DNA from: Leptospiraceae bacterium
GTDB lineage: Bacteria > Spirochaetota > Leptospiria > Leptospirales > Leptonemataceae
DNA length: 64,000 bases
Reading direction: 5' to 3'
Assembly (NCBI GenBank): GCA_025059995.1
Contig: JANXCF010000009.1
Location: 1 to 64,000, forward strand
The position numbers were made by a program, and so were the translations under genes. Below are positions 36,518 through 46,091 of this stretch, piece by piece. Position 1 is the stretch's first letter, and each line of letters starts with the position of its first letter. The notes beneath the pieces are model-generated. The model saw nothing but the letters and a program-made list of their open reading frames with translations, was not told the origin of the DNA and searched no databases.

Positions 36518-37555
36518 TTATCTTCTGTTATTGAGCATGCCTCTTTGCTTTAGTTTTGGCAATTCTTCTAAATATTTTCCCGTTCCTAGAGCTACGCAGA
36601 TCAAGGGATTCTCGGCTCGAATCACAGGTACTCCTGTTTCTTTACTCAAATATTTATCTAAACCTTTAAGCAAACATCCACCGCCAGTAAGAACAATTCC
36701 TCTTTCAACTATATCAGCCGCTAGTTCAGGTGGGGTTTTTTCTAAGGTATTTTTGATGGCTTCTAAGATTTGTTCTAATGTTTCTTTTAATGCTTCGCGG
36801 ATTTCGTTGGAGTCTACCTCGAGTGTTCTTGGAAGTCCTGTTACCGCATCTCGACCTTTGATTTCCATTGTTTCTACGGTTTTTTCTGGATATGCATTCC
36901 CTAGCTTGAATTTTAGTTCTTCGGCGGTTCTTTCCCCTATGATGAGATTATACTGAGTTCGTATATACCGTATGATTGCTTCATCGAACTCATCACCAGC
37001 AACACGTATCGAATCAGAAATTACCATACCTCCCAGAGAGATCACGGCAATTTCTGTGGTTCCACCACCAATATCGACAACCATGGTTCCCGCTGGTTCA
37101 TCGATGGGAATATTAGCTCCAATCGCCGCAGCAAGAGCTTCTTCTATAAGGTAGATTTCACGGGCACCTGCTTGTTCAGCGGACTCCCTCACAGCTCTTT
37201 TTTCTACTTCTGTAATCCCGGATGGGATTCCAATCACCAACCTGGGTTTTACTAAAGTAGTTCGTTTGTGGACTTTTTGAATGAAATAGCGAATCATTTT
37301 TTCTACTGTATCGAAATCAGCAATAACCCCATCCCTCATAGGTCGAATGGCAACAATATCGCCTGGAGTCCTTCCTAACATTCGCTTTGCCTCGTGCCCA
37401 ACAGCCAAAACTTTTCCCGTCGACTGCTGAACGGCTACAACAGATGGTTCATTTAAAACAATCCCTTGACCTTTCACATACACCAATGTATTAGCCGTTC
37501 CTAAATCAATCCCCATGTCGTTGGAAAATAAGTTATAAATTTTATCAAAAATCAT
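36518..37555 (-). CDS. mreB: Actin-like rod shape protein MreB
   Basis: Cytoplasmic filament that organises lateral wall synthesis. The 345-aa protein has all actin-fold nucleotide motifs: '[20 protein letters not shown]' (phosphate 1), '[20 protein letters not shown]' (phosphate 2) and '[19 protein letters not shown]' (adenosine), plus '[20 protein letters not shown]'. It is the first gene of the mreB-mreC-mreD-mrdA-rodA run. Confidence 0.98.
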   Translation of the reverse strand: MIFDKIYNLFSNDMGIDLGTANTLVYVKGQGIVLNEPSVVAVQQSTGKVLAVGHEAKRMLGRTPGDIVAIRPMRDGVIADFDTVEKMIRYFIQKVHKRTTLVKPRLVIGIPSGITEVEKRAVRESAEQAGAREIYLIEEALAAAIGANIPIDEPAGTMVVDIGGGTTEIAVISLGGMVISDSIRVAGDEFDEAIIRYIRTQYNLIIGERTAEELKFKLGNAYPEKTVETMEIKGRDAVTGLPRTLEVDSNEIREALKETLEQILEAIKNTLEKTPPELAADIVERGIVLTGGGCLLKGLDKYLSKETGVPVIRAENPLICVALGTGKYLEELPKLKQRGMLNNRR

Positions 37556-37669
37556 GACTTAGACACCTATTCTTATTATCGTATACAATGTCTGAGTGAA
37601 TAAAAAAAACAACACTATTTTGAAGACAATCGAATTTGAGTTTTAAACGAAAAATTAACAAAAACAACT

Positions 37670-38728
37670 TTACTTAAAAGTATTTTTTAACCTTTGTCTG
37701 ACACGTTGAATTCTTTCTTTTAGTTCTTTTTGATTTTGATCGGGATACAATCTCTCAATTTGTTCTAAATAATATTTTGAAAAAATATAATTTTTTTGCA
37801 ATAAAAAAGACTCAGCTAATAATAGATAAAAACTTGCATGTATGAAGTTCTGATTTTGTTCGTTTGGCAGAGTGGGAATTTGTTTCTGGAGATTTTGAAA
37901 TTGCAAAAACGTCTGAAACAATTTATAGTAATCTTTTCTGTAGAAAAAAGCATTAGCAACTAGAAGTAATTTCTCTTCCTCAGAAAATTCCCAGTAACTG
38001 TTTTGTTGAAAGATTAATTGGATTTTCTCATTCAAACCAAAATTAGAAAAAATTAACAAATATAACCATTCATAATATGGATATAAAAAAAGTAAGATTT
38101 TCTGCTTATCTATATAATTAAGTTTTTTTTGTGAACTTATGTTTAGTATTTTGTAATAGAGAATGTCACTATAAACATCTAAAAAAAGCAGATTGTGATC
38201 TTCTTCGTTAGAAATTGCTAAGGTTTTTTTGGTGTATTTTTTTAAAAGAAAGACGGTTTCTTCAATTTGATGTTGGTCATTTGCTTCAGGAAAAAAGCCT
38301 GTTATTAATTGTTTTAGCATTATATCTTTTTGTAAATCAAAAAGCAAAATGGTTTTATAAAAATAACCGAAGGACAAAATTTTATACACCTCATATAAAC
38401 TATCTGTATTTTGTTCAACGTAATTTGCTATATGTATCATTTCATTAACTTGTTTTTCGAGTTCTTCTTTAAGGACATTGTCTTTATGGATTAGATGGAT
38501 CTTTTTTTGAGTTACTAATTCGTTGAACTTTAGTATGATTTTTTCATTCCTGTTTTTTAAAAATACGACATTTTCGGGAAGTAGGATTACCCTTATAGTG
38601 TTGGATACTTTGTCTCTATAAAAAAAAAGAAGAACAACCAACATCAAAATCAACCCGAAAAGAACAAAGTAGAAGATTTTATTTCTATTGTTTCTTTTCT
38701 GAACGTATACTTCTACTCTTCTATACAC
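37670..38728 (-). CDS. Membrane-anchored, TPR-like helical protein of unknown function
   Basis: The 352-aa protein starts at GTG 38728 and has one TM near residues 19-41 after a basic N-terminus (inside-positive). A wholly helical region follows; its last third ('LLLAESFLLQKNYIFSKYYL') resembles TPR repeats. No catalytic motif is visible. It lies between the recA terminator and mreB on the same strand, 114 bp upstream of mreB. A scaffold role in the envelope is a guess from topology and place. Confidence 0.75.
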   Translation of the reverse strand: MYRRVEVYVQKRNNRNKIFYFVLFGLILMLVVLLFFYRDKVSNTIRVILLPENVVFLKNRNEKIILKFNELVTQKKIHLIHKDNVLKEELEKQVNEMIHIANYVEQNTDSLYEVYKILSFGYFYKTILLFDLQKDIMLKQLITGFFPEANDQHQIEETVFLLKKYTKKTLAISNEEDHNLLFLDVYSDILYYKILNISSQKKLNYIDKQKILLFLYPYYEWLYLLIFSNFGLNEKIQLIFQQNSYWEFSEEEKLLLVANAFFYRKDYYKLFQTFLQFQNLQKQIPTLPNEQNQNFIHASFYLLLAESFLLQKNYIFSKYYLEQIERLYPDQNQKELKERIQRVRQRLKNTFK

Positions 38729-38785
38729 AATTCAGAATTTTTTTTCGAAGTTAACTTTAAAAGAAAAATTTAACTCCTTTTCAAA

Positions 38786-38820
38786 AACATAAACACAAGG
38801 TTTTTCCTTGTGTTTATGTT
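38786..38820 (-). terminator. recA terminator, 15-bp perfect stem
   Basis: On the minus strand AACATAAACACAAGG pairs exactly with CCTTGTGTTTATGTT around a 5-nt loop, followed by a short T-run. The stem begins within the last sense codons and includes the recA stop codon (38814-38816), so the hairpin could form only behind the terminating ribosome. Confidence 0.85.
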
Positions 38821-39971
38821 CCAAATTCATCTTGGATTTCCCCTGTTTCTGGATCGTAAGTAATGTCTTTGTTTTGGTTATTCTCGACTTCTGGCGTTGG
38901 TGAAACTTGATTTTCGCTTATTAGTTTTTCTTTGATCTTTTGTTCAATTTCTTTTCGGATTTCTGGATGTTCTTCTAAGAATTGGTAGCAATTTTCTTTT
39001 CCTTGTCCTAAGCGTAGATCACCATAAGAAAACCACGTTCCTGAACGTTCAATGATTTCATAAGAAAGCGCTGCGTCGAAGATACAACCCACTTGATGAA
39101 TCCCCTTTTGGAATAAAATATCGAACTCAGCTTGCTTGAAGGGGGGAGCTACTTTGTTTTTTACTACTTTTACTCTGACTCTACTTCCGTAAGCTTCCTC
39201 TCCTTTTTTGAGGGTTTCTAGTTTCCGAATATCTAACCTCACAGACGCATAAAACTTCAAAGCATTTCCACCCGTTGTGGTCTCAGGCGAACCAAACATC
39301 ACTCCGATACGATTACGGATTTGGTTAACAAAAATCACAACAGCTTTTGATTTAGAGATGGTTCCAGTGAGTTTTCGCATTGCTTGGCTCATGAGCCGAG
39401 CTTGTAGTCCTATTTGAGTATCTCCCATGTTACCTTCTAATTCTGCCTTAGGAACCAATGCTGCCACACTATCGACAATGATCAAATCAATAGCATTTGA
39501 ACGAACCAATGCTTCTGTGATTTCTAATGCTTCTTCTCCGTAATCCGGCTGTGCGACTAAGAGTTCATCAATATTGACACCAATTTTTTTCGCATAGTTA
39601 GGATCAAGAGCATGTTCTGCATCGACAAAAGCAGCCACCCCACCCATTTTTTGAGTTTCTGCAACCGCACTCAAACACAAAGTTGTCTTCCCTGAGGATT
39701 CGGGTCCAAAGATTTCGATGATCCTACCTCGTGGATATCCACCAACCCCCAAAGCAATATCCAAAGTCAACGCACCCGTGGGAATCACATCAATTTGTTG
39801 GGTAGCCGAACTACCCAATTTCATGATTGCTCCTTTTCCAAACTGTCTTTCGATCTGCTGGATAGCTCCTTCAACAGCTTTTTTCTTTTCAGCACTGATA
39901 GTGTATTCTCCCTCTTGGGATTGTAGAGTATCATTTTCAATCTTTTCTAATTTGACTTTTTTCTTTGCCAT
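38814..39971 (-). CDS. recA: DNA recombinase RecA
   Basis: Homologous-recombination ATPase and SOS co-protease. In the 385-aa protein the Walker A motif '[13 protein letters not shown]' lies near residues 89-101, the Walker B '[20 protein letters not shown]' lies mid-protein, and '[20 protein letters not shown]' forms the L2 region. An N-terminal extension of about 25 residues and an acidic C-tail make it slightly longer than the usual 350 aa. AAGGAG precedes the ATG. I see no clear LexA box in the 230 bp upstream. Confidence 0.98.
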   Translation of the reverse strand: MAKKKVKLEKIENDTLQSQEGEYTISAEKKKAVEGAIQQIERQFGKGAIMKLGSSATQQIDVIPTGALTLDIALGVGGYPRGRIIEIFGPESSGKTTLCLSAVAETQKMGGVAAFVDAEHALDPNYAKKIGVNIDELLVAQPDYGEEALEITEALVRSNAIDLIIVDSVAALVPKAELEGNMGDTQIGLQARLMSQAMRKLTGTISKSKAVVIFVNQIRNRIGVMFGSPETTTGGNALKFYASVRLDIRKLETLKKGEEAYGSRVRVKVVKNKVAPPFKQAEFDILFQKGIHQVGCIFDAALSYEIIERSGTWFSYGDLRLGQGKENCYQFLEEHPEIRKEIEQKIKEKLISENQVSPTPEVENNQNKDITYDPETGEIQDEFGT

Positions 39972-40205
39972 ACACCACTCCTTAGTATCAATATATCCAA
40001 CTATGGGACAATTTTTGAATTTTTTGCTGTTTTTTTATCATAGAGAAAAAAATCAAATACTAAACATATGAAAAGTGTTTTTTAAAAAATCGACAAATAT
40101 AGGGAAATACCAAGAAAAAAAGTATTGCTCACACGAAAAAAAGCAATTCTACAATAGCTTTTGATTTTCACTTTACAGTTAAAAAACTACAGGCTTTCTT
40201 TTTTT

Positions 40206-41516
40206 ATGAAGTTTTTTCTCTCTCCCTTTCAAAAAACAAAATCTGTTTTAGAAAAGTTCATCCAATACGAAGCAAGTAGTGGTTTGATTCTTTTGGTCAT
40301 TACGATTGTTGCTTTGATTTTATCCAACTCTCCTTTTGGTGAAAATTATTTTTCTTTTTGGGAAAAGAAAATTTCTCTTCAAATCGATGATTTTGAACTC
40401 ACAAAACCTCTGATTCTGTGGATCAATGATGGTTTGATGGCAATCTTTTTTTTCCTTGTAGGGTTAGAAATCAAAAGGGAGCTCTTGGTGGGTGAGCTTT
40501 CCTCTTTTCAGCAAGCCATCCTTCCTTTGGGAGCTGCTTTGGGTGGAATGATTCTCCCCGCCATTTTGTTTTTGACCTTCGAAAGAGAAGCCACTACTGG
40601 CTGGGCTATCCCCATGGCAACGGATATAGCTTTTTCTTTGGGAATCATCAAGCTTTTGGGGAGTCGGGTTCCTCATGCTTTGAAGGTTTTTCTAACAGCA
40701 TTTGCTATCATAGACGACCTTGGGGCAGTTCTCATCATTGCTGTCTTCTATACTACCCATCTGAAAACTTCTTATCTGGTTCTTGCTTTTGTAATCATGA
40801 TTGTTTTGGGATTGATGAATGTTTTTGAAGTTCGTAAAATCTCATTTTACATCTTATTGGGTATTTTTCTTTGGTATGGATTCTTGAAGAGTGGGATACA
40901 TCCTACCATTGCCGCTGTTATTTTAGCTTTTTTTATTCCTGCAAAGCCTCGTGTGGAATTATCAAATTTCCAAGAAACTCTCAAAGAGACAAACAACGTA
41001 TTTTCTGAATTTCCACACCACTACAAACGCATATTGCTAAACCCAAAGCAACAAGAAACCTTAGAAAACCTCGAAACATCAATAGAAAATATCCAATCAC
41101 CCTTGCAACGACTTGAGCATATGCTTCATGGTTTTGTTGCTTTTTTTGTCATGCCCGTTTTTGCTTTTGCCAATGCAGGTGTTCCGATAGAAGCAAGCAC
41201 AATAGGAGCTCTTTCCTTCACTCTGGGGTTTTCTCTTGTTTTCGGAAAAGCCATAGGACTTTCTTTGGGAACTTTTCTTTTCATGAAGTTGTTCAAAGCC
41301 AGTCTTCCTGAAGGGACAAAAAAAATTCATTTCCTTGGACTTGGGTTTTTAGGGGGTGTAGGTTTTACGATGGCTTTGTTCATCACAAATTTGTCTTACA
41401 CAGAAGCTATCTTGTTGAATCAAGCTCGTATAGGAATCCTGATGGGCTCAGCTGTTAGTGGAATGATAGGATATACTATATTGTATTTTTCATCCCAACC
41501 ATCAAAACATTCTTGA
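40206..41516 (+). CDS. nhaA: Na+/H+ antiporter NhaA
   Basis: Inner-membrane antiporter for sodium export and pH homeostasis. From the ATG at 40206 (436 aa) it shows 'NDGLMAIFFFLVGLEIKREL', 'GWAIPMATDIAFSLGIIKLL' with the essential Asp, 'AFAIIDDLGAVLIIAVFYT' with the paired Asp ion site, and 'FANAGVPIEAS'. A hydrophilic loop near residues 260-310 accounts for the extra length. The start is chosen over an upstream TTG (40161) because homologous sequence begins with the amphipathic N-terminus. Confidence 0.96.
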   Translation: MKFFLSPFQKTKSVLEKFIQYEASSGLILLVITIVALILSNSPFGENYFSFWEKKISLQIDDFELTKPLILWINDGLMAIFFFLVGLEIKRELLVGELSSFQQAILPLGAALGGMILPAILFLTFEREATTGWAIPMATDIAFSLGIIKLLGSRVPHALKVFLTAFAIIDDLGAVLIIAVFYTTHLKTSYLVLAFVIMIVLGLMNVFEVRKISFYILLGIFLWYGFLKSGIHPTIAAVILAFFIPAKPRVELSNFQETLKETNNVFSEFPHHYKRILLNPKQQETLENLETSIENIQSPLQRLEHMLHGFVAFFVMPVFAFANAGVPIEASTIGALSFTLGFSLVFGKAIGLSLGTFLFMKLFKASLPEGTKKIHFLGLGFLGGVGFTMALFITNLSYTEAILLNQARIGILMGSAVSGMIGYTILYFSSQPSKHS

Positions 41517-41549
41517 TTTTTTAAATTACTCATTATAACTTTAAACGCA

Positions 41550-42725
41550 ATGAACATACAAAAACTTTCTCAAGACTTGACCTTGATTTTTGGAGAAATC
41601 AGCGAACAATTCTTTTTTCAGCTCCGAGAAATCATTATTAACGCAATTGAATTTACTTATCAGCAAATCAAAGAATTGACCGACCATCCAACGTTACAAA
41701 ACACCATCATTCATCATTCCAAACCCCAAATCCTAAATCAACTCAAAGAATTAGAATATATCTCGCAAGAAAGTCTATTTCGATTTTTATATTTGTATGC
41801 AGAACTCTTACGTTATGTTTTGAATTTGATTAAACCCATAGAAAAAAAGATTACTTTATCTTTGTATGAAAACATCCAACCTCAGGTTTTATTTTCTGAG
41901 CGATTTTTTTCTGATACCACGAAGGATCGAATCCTTTTGCTTGAAGATCAAAACGTGATCTCTCCTCAAGACATCTATCATTCTGTGAACTCGAAAAACA
42001 AGAATAAAATTTATTTTCTTCTGCCACCTCTTTTGAGTGATGCAGAAATTTTCGAACAAAGCATTGTCTCCCAAAAATCCATTGGGACCTTTCTGAGGGA
42101 AAATCAAGTCCATTTTGTGAAAGTTCAATTCCAACCGAAACTTTCCCTTTCTGAAAACGCAGAACAATTATATGAAATGATAAAACTGACTTTTTCTTTT
42201 TTTTCTTCTGAGAGAGAATCCCCCAAAATCTCGTTTTTGACCTTTAGCACAGGAAGTTGGATTTTGTATTACTTACTCTTGAAGTATAAAGAGTTTTTCA
42301 AACCCAAAATAGAAAACTGCTTTGTAATAAGTTCCCCCGATTTGGGTTTTAAGTTAGAACGAATCCTTCTTTGGGCAGGTTTGGGATTCGATTATGAATC
42401 TACCATCTCTTTGAAAATTTTAAGACTCCTCACCTCCAAAGAACTCAGCATTTTAAAAGATTTCCACGAAAACATAGTAAATACCCATAAAAAACAACTC
42501 AAAGAAATTTTGCCTCAATTTCCCATCACGAAAATTTATTCTATCATCCTCGAAGAAAATACCCTTTGGGCAAATTGGCTTGGTGATGGTATCATCGAAG
42601 AAAGCAGCTTGAGTTTTTTCGATGACTGTTTACCTGAAGACAAAATTTATACGATCACTGGAATTTCTCACTTGCAAATTCTATCGTCTTTCGAAATCAA
42701 AAATGTCTTAAAAGAAATTTTATGA
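41550..42725 (+). CDS. Alpha/beta-hydrolase-like protein, unknown substrate
   Basis: The 391-aa protein has a helical N-terminal half and a C-terminal half with alpha/beta-hydrolase character. 'KIYFLLPPLLSDAEIFE' is a first strand and loop, 'ISFLTFSTGSWILYYLLLKY' places a nucleophile-elbow-like GxSxG variant (F-S-T-G-S) after a strand, and a late 'ITGISHLQILS' supplies a candidate His. The nucleophile motif is not canonical, so catalysis is uncertain. No signal peptide. It lies between nhaA and the DUF3108 gene, 33 and 37 bp from its neighbours. Confidence 0.6.
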   Translation: MNIQKLSQDLTLIFGEISEQFFFQLREIIINAIEFTYQQIKELTDHPTLQNTIIHHSKPQILNQLKELEYISQESLFRFLYLYAELLRYVLNLIKPIEKKITLSLYENIQPQVLFSERFFSDTTKDRILLLEDQNVISPQDIYHSVNSKNKNKIYFLLPPLLSDAEIFEQSIVSQKSIGTFLRENQVHFVKVQFQPKLSLSENAEQLYEMIKLTFSFFSSERESPKISFLTFSTGSWILYYLLLKYKEFFKPKIENCFVISSPDLGFKLERILLWAGLGFDYESTISLKILRLLTSKELSILKDFHENIVNTHKKQLKEILPQFPITKIYSIILEENTLWANWLGDGIIEESSLSFFDDCLPEDKIYTITGISHLQILSSFEIKNVLKEIL

Positions 42726-42762
42726 GAACTTTTTCAACTATAGAAACATCTAATTTATTTAA

Positions 42763-43542
42763 ATGAAGAAATTATTCATTTTTACTTTTATAACCATCAC
42801 CACTTTGAAAGCCCATTCTTTTTATGAATACAAATACAAAATCTACTGGAAGGGAATTCTGGTAGGTTATTCTTCCTTGGGGATTTACGGCATGATTGAT
42901 TGCGAAAAAGAACAATGTTATGTTCTAAAAGCTAAAGCCCACAACACAAAGGTTTTGCAATATATCTACCCAGTAAATAATTACGCCATATCTTATTGGA
43001 ATCCTAAACGAAGAATCCCCATTTATAGCGAAAAGTCCTTAAACGAAGGAAGATACCATCGGGATCAAAAAACATATTTTTCTTTTAAAACTCAAGAAAT
43101 CACGTGGTATCAAAGAGAATTTTCGGGAAACGTCAAAAACCGACAAAACGTATGGAAACACAAAGAGGGTGTGACAACTTTACTTCCAAACACTCAAGAC
43201 ATTTTATCAGCTATATTCTTTTTGCAACTTTCACCCCATCAACCTAAAAAAGAAATCACTTTCAGCATCCCTTTGTTTGATGACACAAAATTAGTGGAAT
43301 TAAAAATCCATATTGTGGATCAAGTAGAAATAGAAACCCACATCAACAACGTCAAAGAAAAAAAACGTGCTTGGATTGTGATACCTTCCTTTGAAACCTC
43401 AGGCTTGTTCCAAAGTTCCGGGAAAATCACACTATGGATACATGCAAACCCTCCAAGAGAGATCCTAAAAATGCGGGTTCAAATTCCGTATGTGGGACAT
43501 GTGACTACAGAACTTTATGAAATCAGGAAACTCGAATTTTGA
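42763..43542 (+). CDS. DUF3108 domain periplasmic protein
   Basis: The 259-aa protein has an N-terminal signal peptide (about residues 1-18, 'LFIFTFITITTLKAHS'). Then comes a beta-rich domain typical of DUF3108: 'YEYKYKIYWKGILVGYSS', 'YPVNNYAISYWNPKRRIPIY' and 'LPNTQDILSAIFFL'. Such proteins are periplasmic with a LolA-like beta fold, and their function is unknown. The 3' end overlaps convergent murB by 28 bp. Confidence 0.8.
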   Translation: MKKLFIFTFITITTLKAHSFYEYKYKIYWKGILVGYSSLGIYGMIDCEKEQCYVLKAKAHNTKVLQYIYPVNNYAISYWNPKRRIPIYSEKSLNEGRYHRDQKTYFSFKTQEITWYQREFSGNVKNRQNVWKHKEGVTTLLPNTQDILSAIFFLQLSPHQPKKEITFSIPLFDDTKLVELKIHIVDQVEIETHINNVKEKKRAWIVIPSFETSGLFQSSGKITLWIHANPPREILKMRVQIPYVGHVTTELYEIRKLEF

Positions 43543-44762
43543 AGAATTACCTCATCCATGAAGACAGGTTCGGTTTGAAGGCGAATCCCGGTTTTTTGAT
43601 AAACCTGATTTTGGATTCCTTTCACAAATGCTTTGAGCTCTTTTACATTGGCATGATAATTTATGATTGCCAAAGCATGATGAGGAGAGATACCTAAGGT
43701 TTGATTTTGACTTTTGTATCCTTTAAAAAATCCACTATACTCAATCAACCACGCAGCTGGAACTTTGTAATAAGAATCCTCGATATAATGTGGGATTTCA
43801 TAGGGGATTTTTGATTGTAAATCTTGGAATTCCTTTTTGCTCAAAAGAGGGTTAAGAAAAAAGGATCCTGCGGTATGGCGATCAGGACCTTGTTCATCCA
43901 AAATCATCCCTTTTTTTCGCCGTATCTCATAGATAGTCTTTCGTATTTGATAGGGGAAAAGGATTTCGTTTTTGAGATTAGAATCAAAAAAAGAATCAAA
44001 GAATTCTTTTTCTTTTTCTTTGGCAGAAATTTCTGTTTTAAATAATAAAGAATTTCGAAGTTCCTGATAATGCAAGGGAATTGGTTTTAAAACGTCCACC
44101 TCAAGTTCTAACTGGAACACAACAAAGCGCAGAGGAAATTTTTTAAAAATACTACTTCGATACCGAAAATCACAATCCTCACGTACAAACTTCTTTTTCT
44201 TTGGTTCATAATTTTCGATTTCGTAAGTAATTACAGATTTAACATAATTTTGGATTTCATCGCCGTAAGCTCCGACGTTCTGAATTGGAAGGGCACCAAC
44301 TTTTCCCGGAATACCCGATAACAAAACAAACGAAGGTATTGAATGCATCAAACAAAAAAAGACGAAGTTATCCCAACGAATCCCAGAATCTACCCATATT
44401 TGAACAGACTTATGTTTTTCTTTCGCCAATTGAACCAACTTTAACAACTCAGGATAAAACTTGATGGGATAAAATTCTTGGTAGGGTTTTTCTTCATCAA
44501 AAGGGATTTCCAAAACTTTATCCTCTACTTGAAATTTTGCTTGATGATTTTTTAAATGTAGTATTCCGATTGGCAATACTTCATCTGAACCAATCGTATT
44601 TGTGCCCTCCCCCAAAACGAAAAAACCCAGTTTTTTTTCTTTCAGAAAATCCAGAGCTTGCTTCAATTCTTCTTCATCAGAAATCTCCACCCAAAAAGGA
44701 ACTTTGTTTCCTAAACCCATTGAGGTTTTGGATTTTATTTCCACATCACGTAGAATCTTCAT
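43515..44762 (-). CDS. murB: UDP-N-acetylenolpyruvoylglucosamine reductase
   Basis: FAD enzyme making UDP-MurNAc for peptidoglycan. The 415-aa protein has 'FFVLGEGTNTIGSDEVL' (FAD), 'SGIPGKVGALPIQNVGAYGD', the catalytic serine in 'TAGSFFLNPLLSK', and the C-terminal 'TEPVFM' with its catalytic Glu. This is the E. coli-like class I form, somewhat longer (usual about 340) through insertions near residues 60-90 and 225-255. It overlaps mazG upstream by 17 bp and the DUF3108 gene at the 3' end. Confidence 0.93.
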   Translation of the reverse strand: MKILRDVEIKSKTSMGLGNKVPFWVEISDEEELKQALDFLKEKKLGFFVLGEGTNTIGSDEVLPIGILHLKNHQAKFQVEDKVLEIPFDEEKPYQEFYPIKFYPELLKLVQLAKEKHKSVQIWVDSGIRWDNFVFFCLMHSIPSFVLLSGIPGKVGALPIQNVGAYGDEIQNYVKSVITYEIENYEPKKKKFVREDCDFRYRSSIFKKFPLRFVVFQLELEVDVLKPIPLHYQELRNSLLFKTEISAKEKEKEFFDSFFDSNLKNEILFPYQIRKTIYEIRRKKGMILDEQGPDRHTAGSFFLNPLLSKKEFQDLQSKIPYEIPHYIEDSYYKVPAAWLIEYSGFFKGYKSQNQTLGISPHHALAIINYHANVKELKAFVKGIQNQVYQKTGIRLQTEPVFMDEVILQNSSFLIS

Positions 44763-45603
44763 TGTTTTTTTTCACTTGTTGATAGATTTCTTCTAAGATT
44801 GAGAGTTTTTCTTCTTTGGGTAAATCTGAAGGATACTTTTCTTGATAAAGACTCATCACTTTTTGAAAGCGATACAAAAATTTTTCGATACTTTTATGCA
44901 GAGCCAATTCTGCTGAGATCTTCACGTGTCTTGCTAAATTGACAACAGAAAACAACAAATCCCCAATTTCTGTTTCGAGTTTTTCTTTGTCTTTTTCGTT
45001 CGAGAGAACTGTTTCGATTTCTTGGATTTCTTCTTTGATTTTTTGTAGGATTTCTTTTAGGTGGGATTTGTTTTCATTGGGTATCCAATCAAATCCCTCT
45101 AATGAAGCTTGCTTTTGAATCTTTTGTGCTCTCATCAAAGCAGGTAAGAATTCTGTATTTTCTCCTATTTCTTTTTTTTTAAAGCTTTCCCAGTTTTTTA
45201 AGATAATGTCTGTGTCTTTTGTAGATTTATCCCCAAATACATGAGGATGACGAGAAATGTATTTTTCAAAAAGAAAATCATACACATCATTTAAAGTAAA
45301 AAGGTTTTCTTCTTCCCCCAAGTAAATATAGAAAAAAATCAAAAACAACATGTCTCCTAATTCTTCTTTGAGGATAGAGGCTTTTTTGGTTTTTTCCTTT
45401 GTTTGGATGCCTTGGATGATTTCGTAAGCTTCCTCCAACAAAGAAGGTGCTAAACTTTGAAACGTTTGTTTTTTATCCCACTCACAATAAGCCCTCAAGA
45501 TTGAAACCAATTGATAGAGCTTCTTGTCCTTTTGAGGAATGCTTTCTAAGATTTGGATGAGTTCTTGCCCCATCAGTGATAATTCTCGTTGAGAACTCTT
45601 CAA
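44746..45603 (-). CDS. mazG: Nucleoside triphosphate pyrophosphohydrolase MazG
   Basis: House-cleaning enzyme hydrolysing NTPs (and possibly aberrant dNTPs) to NMP + PPi. In the 285-aa protein the two MazG repeats show the EExxE...ExxD pattern: 'LLEEAYEIIQGIQ' with 'LKEELGDMLFLIFFY', and 'KEEIQEIETVLSNEKD' with 'LETEIGDLLFSVVNLARH'. Both metal-binding sets look intact. It lies between the GGCT-like gene (13 bp) and murB (17-bp overlap). Confidence 0.94.
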   Translation of the reverse strand: MKSSQRELSLMGQELIQILESIPQKDKKLYQLVSILRAYCEWDKKQTFQSLAPSLLEEAYEIIQGIQTKEKTKKASILKEELGDMLFLIFFYIYLGEEENLFTLNDVYDFLFEKYISRHPHVFGDKSTKDTDIILKNWESFKKKEIGENTEFLPALMRAQKIQKQASLEGFDWIPNENKSHLKEILQKIKEEIQEIETVLSNEKDKEKLETEIGDLLFSVVNLARHVKISAELALHKSIEKFLYRFQKVMSLYQEKYPSDLPKEEKLSILEEIYQQVKKNNEDST

Positions 45604-45616
45604 AGCAATTGTTTTA

Positions 45617-46075
45617 TCAGAACGAAAACTGTTTTTTCTCTTCGAGATATTTTAAATAATCTCCACTTTCAATCCAAACTGCTAAATTCAAAGGCTGATT
45701 GTACCAATAGATAAACGAAAAGATCTTCTGAAATTCATGAAGTTTTTGTATCAGTTCTTGAGAATTTGCATAATGGTGATCTTCAGGAATCAAAAATGAC
45801 TTTGTCCGCTTTCGAACAAATAAGGACTTTTTTAAGTTGTATTGATTGTAATCTTCATAAAAGTCTAAATCGAAAAACAAAATCGCTGGAACCCGATAGA
45901 TTTCTCCAATCACAATGCTGTCCTTTGCAGGTTTTGCCGCGGGATATTCCCCCAAATCATAGAGCTTCCCGAAAACAAATCCTTTTCCTAGGTAAATTCC
46001 TTCTTTTTTGAGTTTGATGGATAAAGGATGATGGAATTTAGAAAGCAATGTTCCATATACAAATAAAAATTCCAT
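45617..46075 (-). CDS. Gamma-glutamylcyclotransferase-like (AIG2/GGCT fold) protein
   Basis: The 152-aa protein begins with the family motif 'FLFVYGTLLSKFHHPLS' (YGxL) and 'GKLYDLGEYPAAKPAKDS', with a 'DFYEDYN' helix around the expected catalytic acid ('EDY'). GGCT-fold proteins act on gamma-glutamyl amines or peptides; the actual substrate here cannot be told. It is in a run with maf, mazG and murB with gaps under 20 bp. Confidence 0.82.
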   Translation of the reverse strand: MEFLFVYGTLLSKFHHPLSIKLKKEGIYLGKGFVFGKLYDLGEYPAAKPAKDSIVIGEIYRVPAILFFDLDFYEDYNQYNLKKSLFVRKRTKSFLIPEDHHYANSQELIQKLHEFQKIFSFIYWYNQPLNLAVWIESGDYLKYLEEKKQFSF

Positions 46076-46091
46076 TTATTCCAACATCAGT

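Noticed and set aside
39972-40205. SOS/LexA operator upstream of recA
   Set aside because: No TTTG-N5-CAAA-type or similar box was found by reading both strands.
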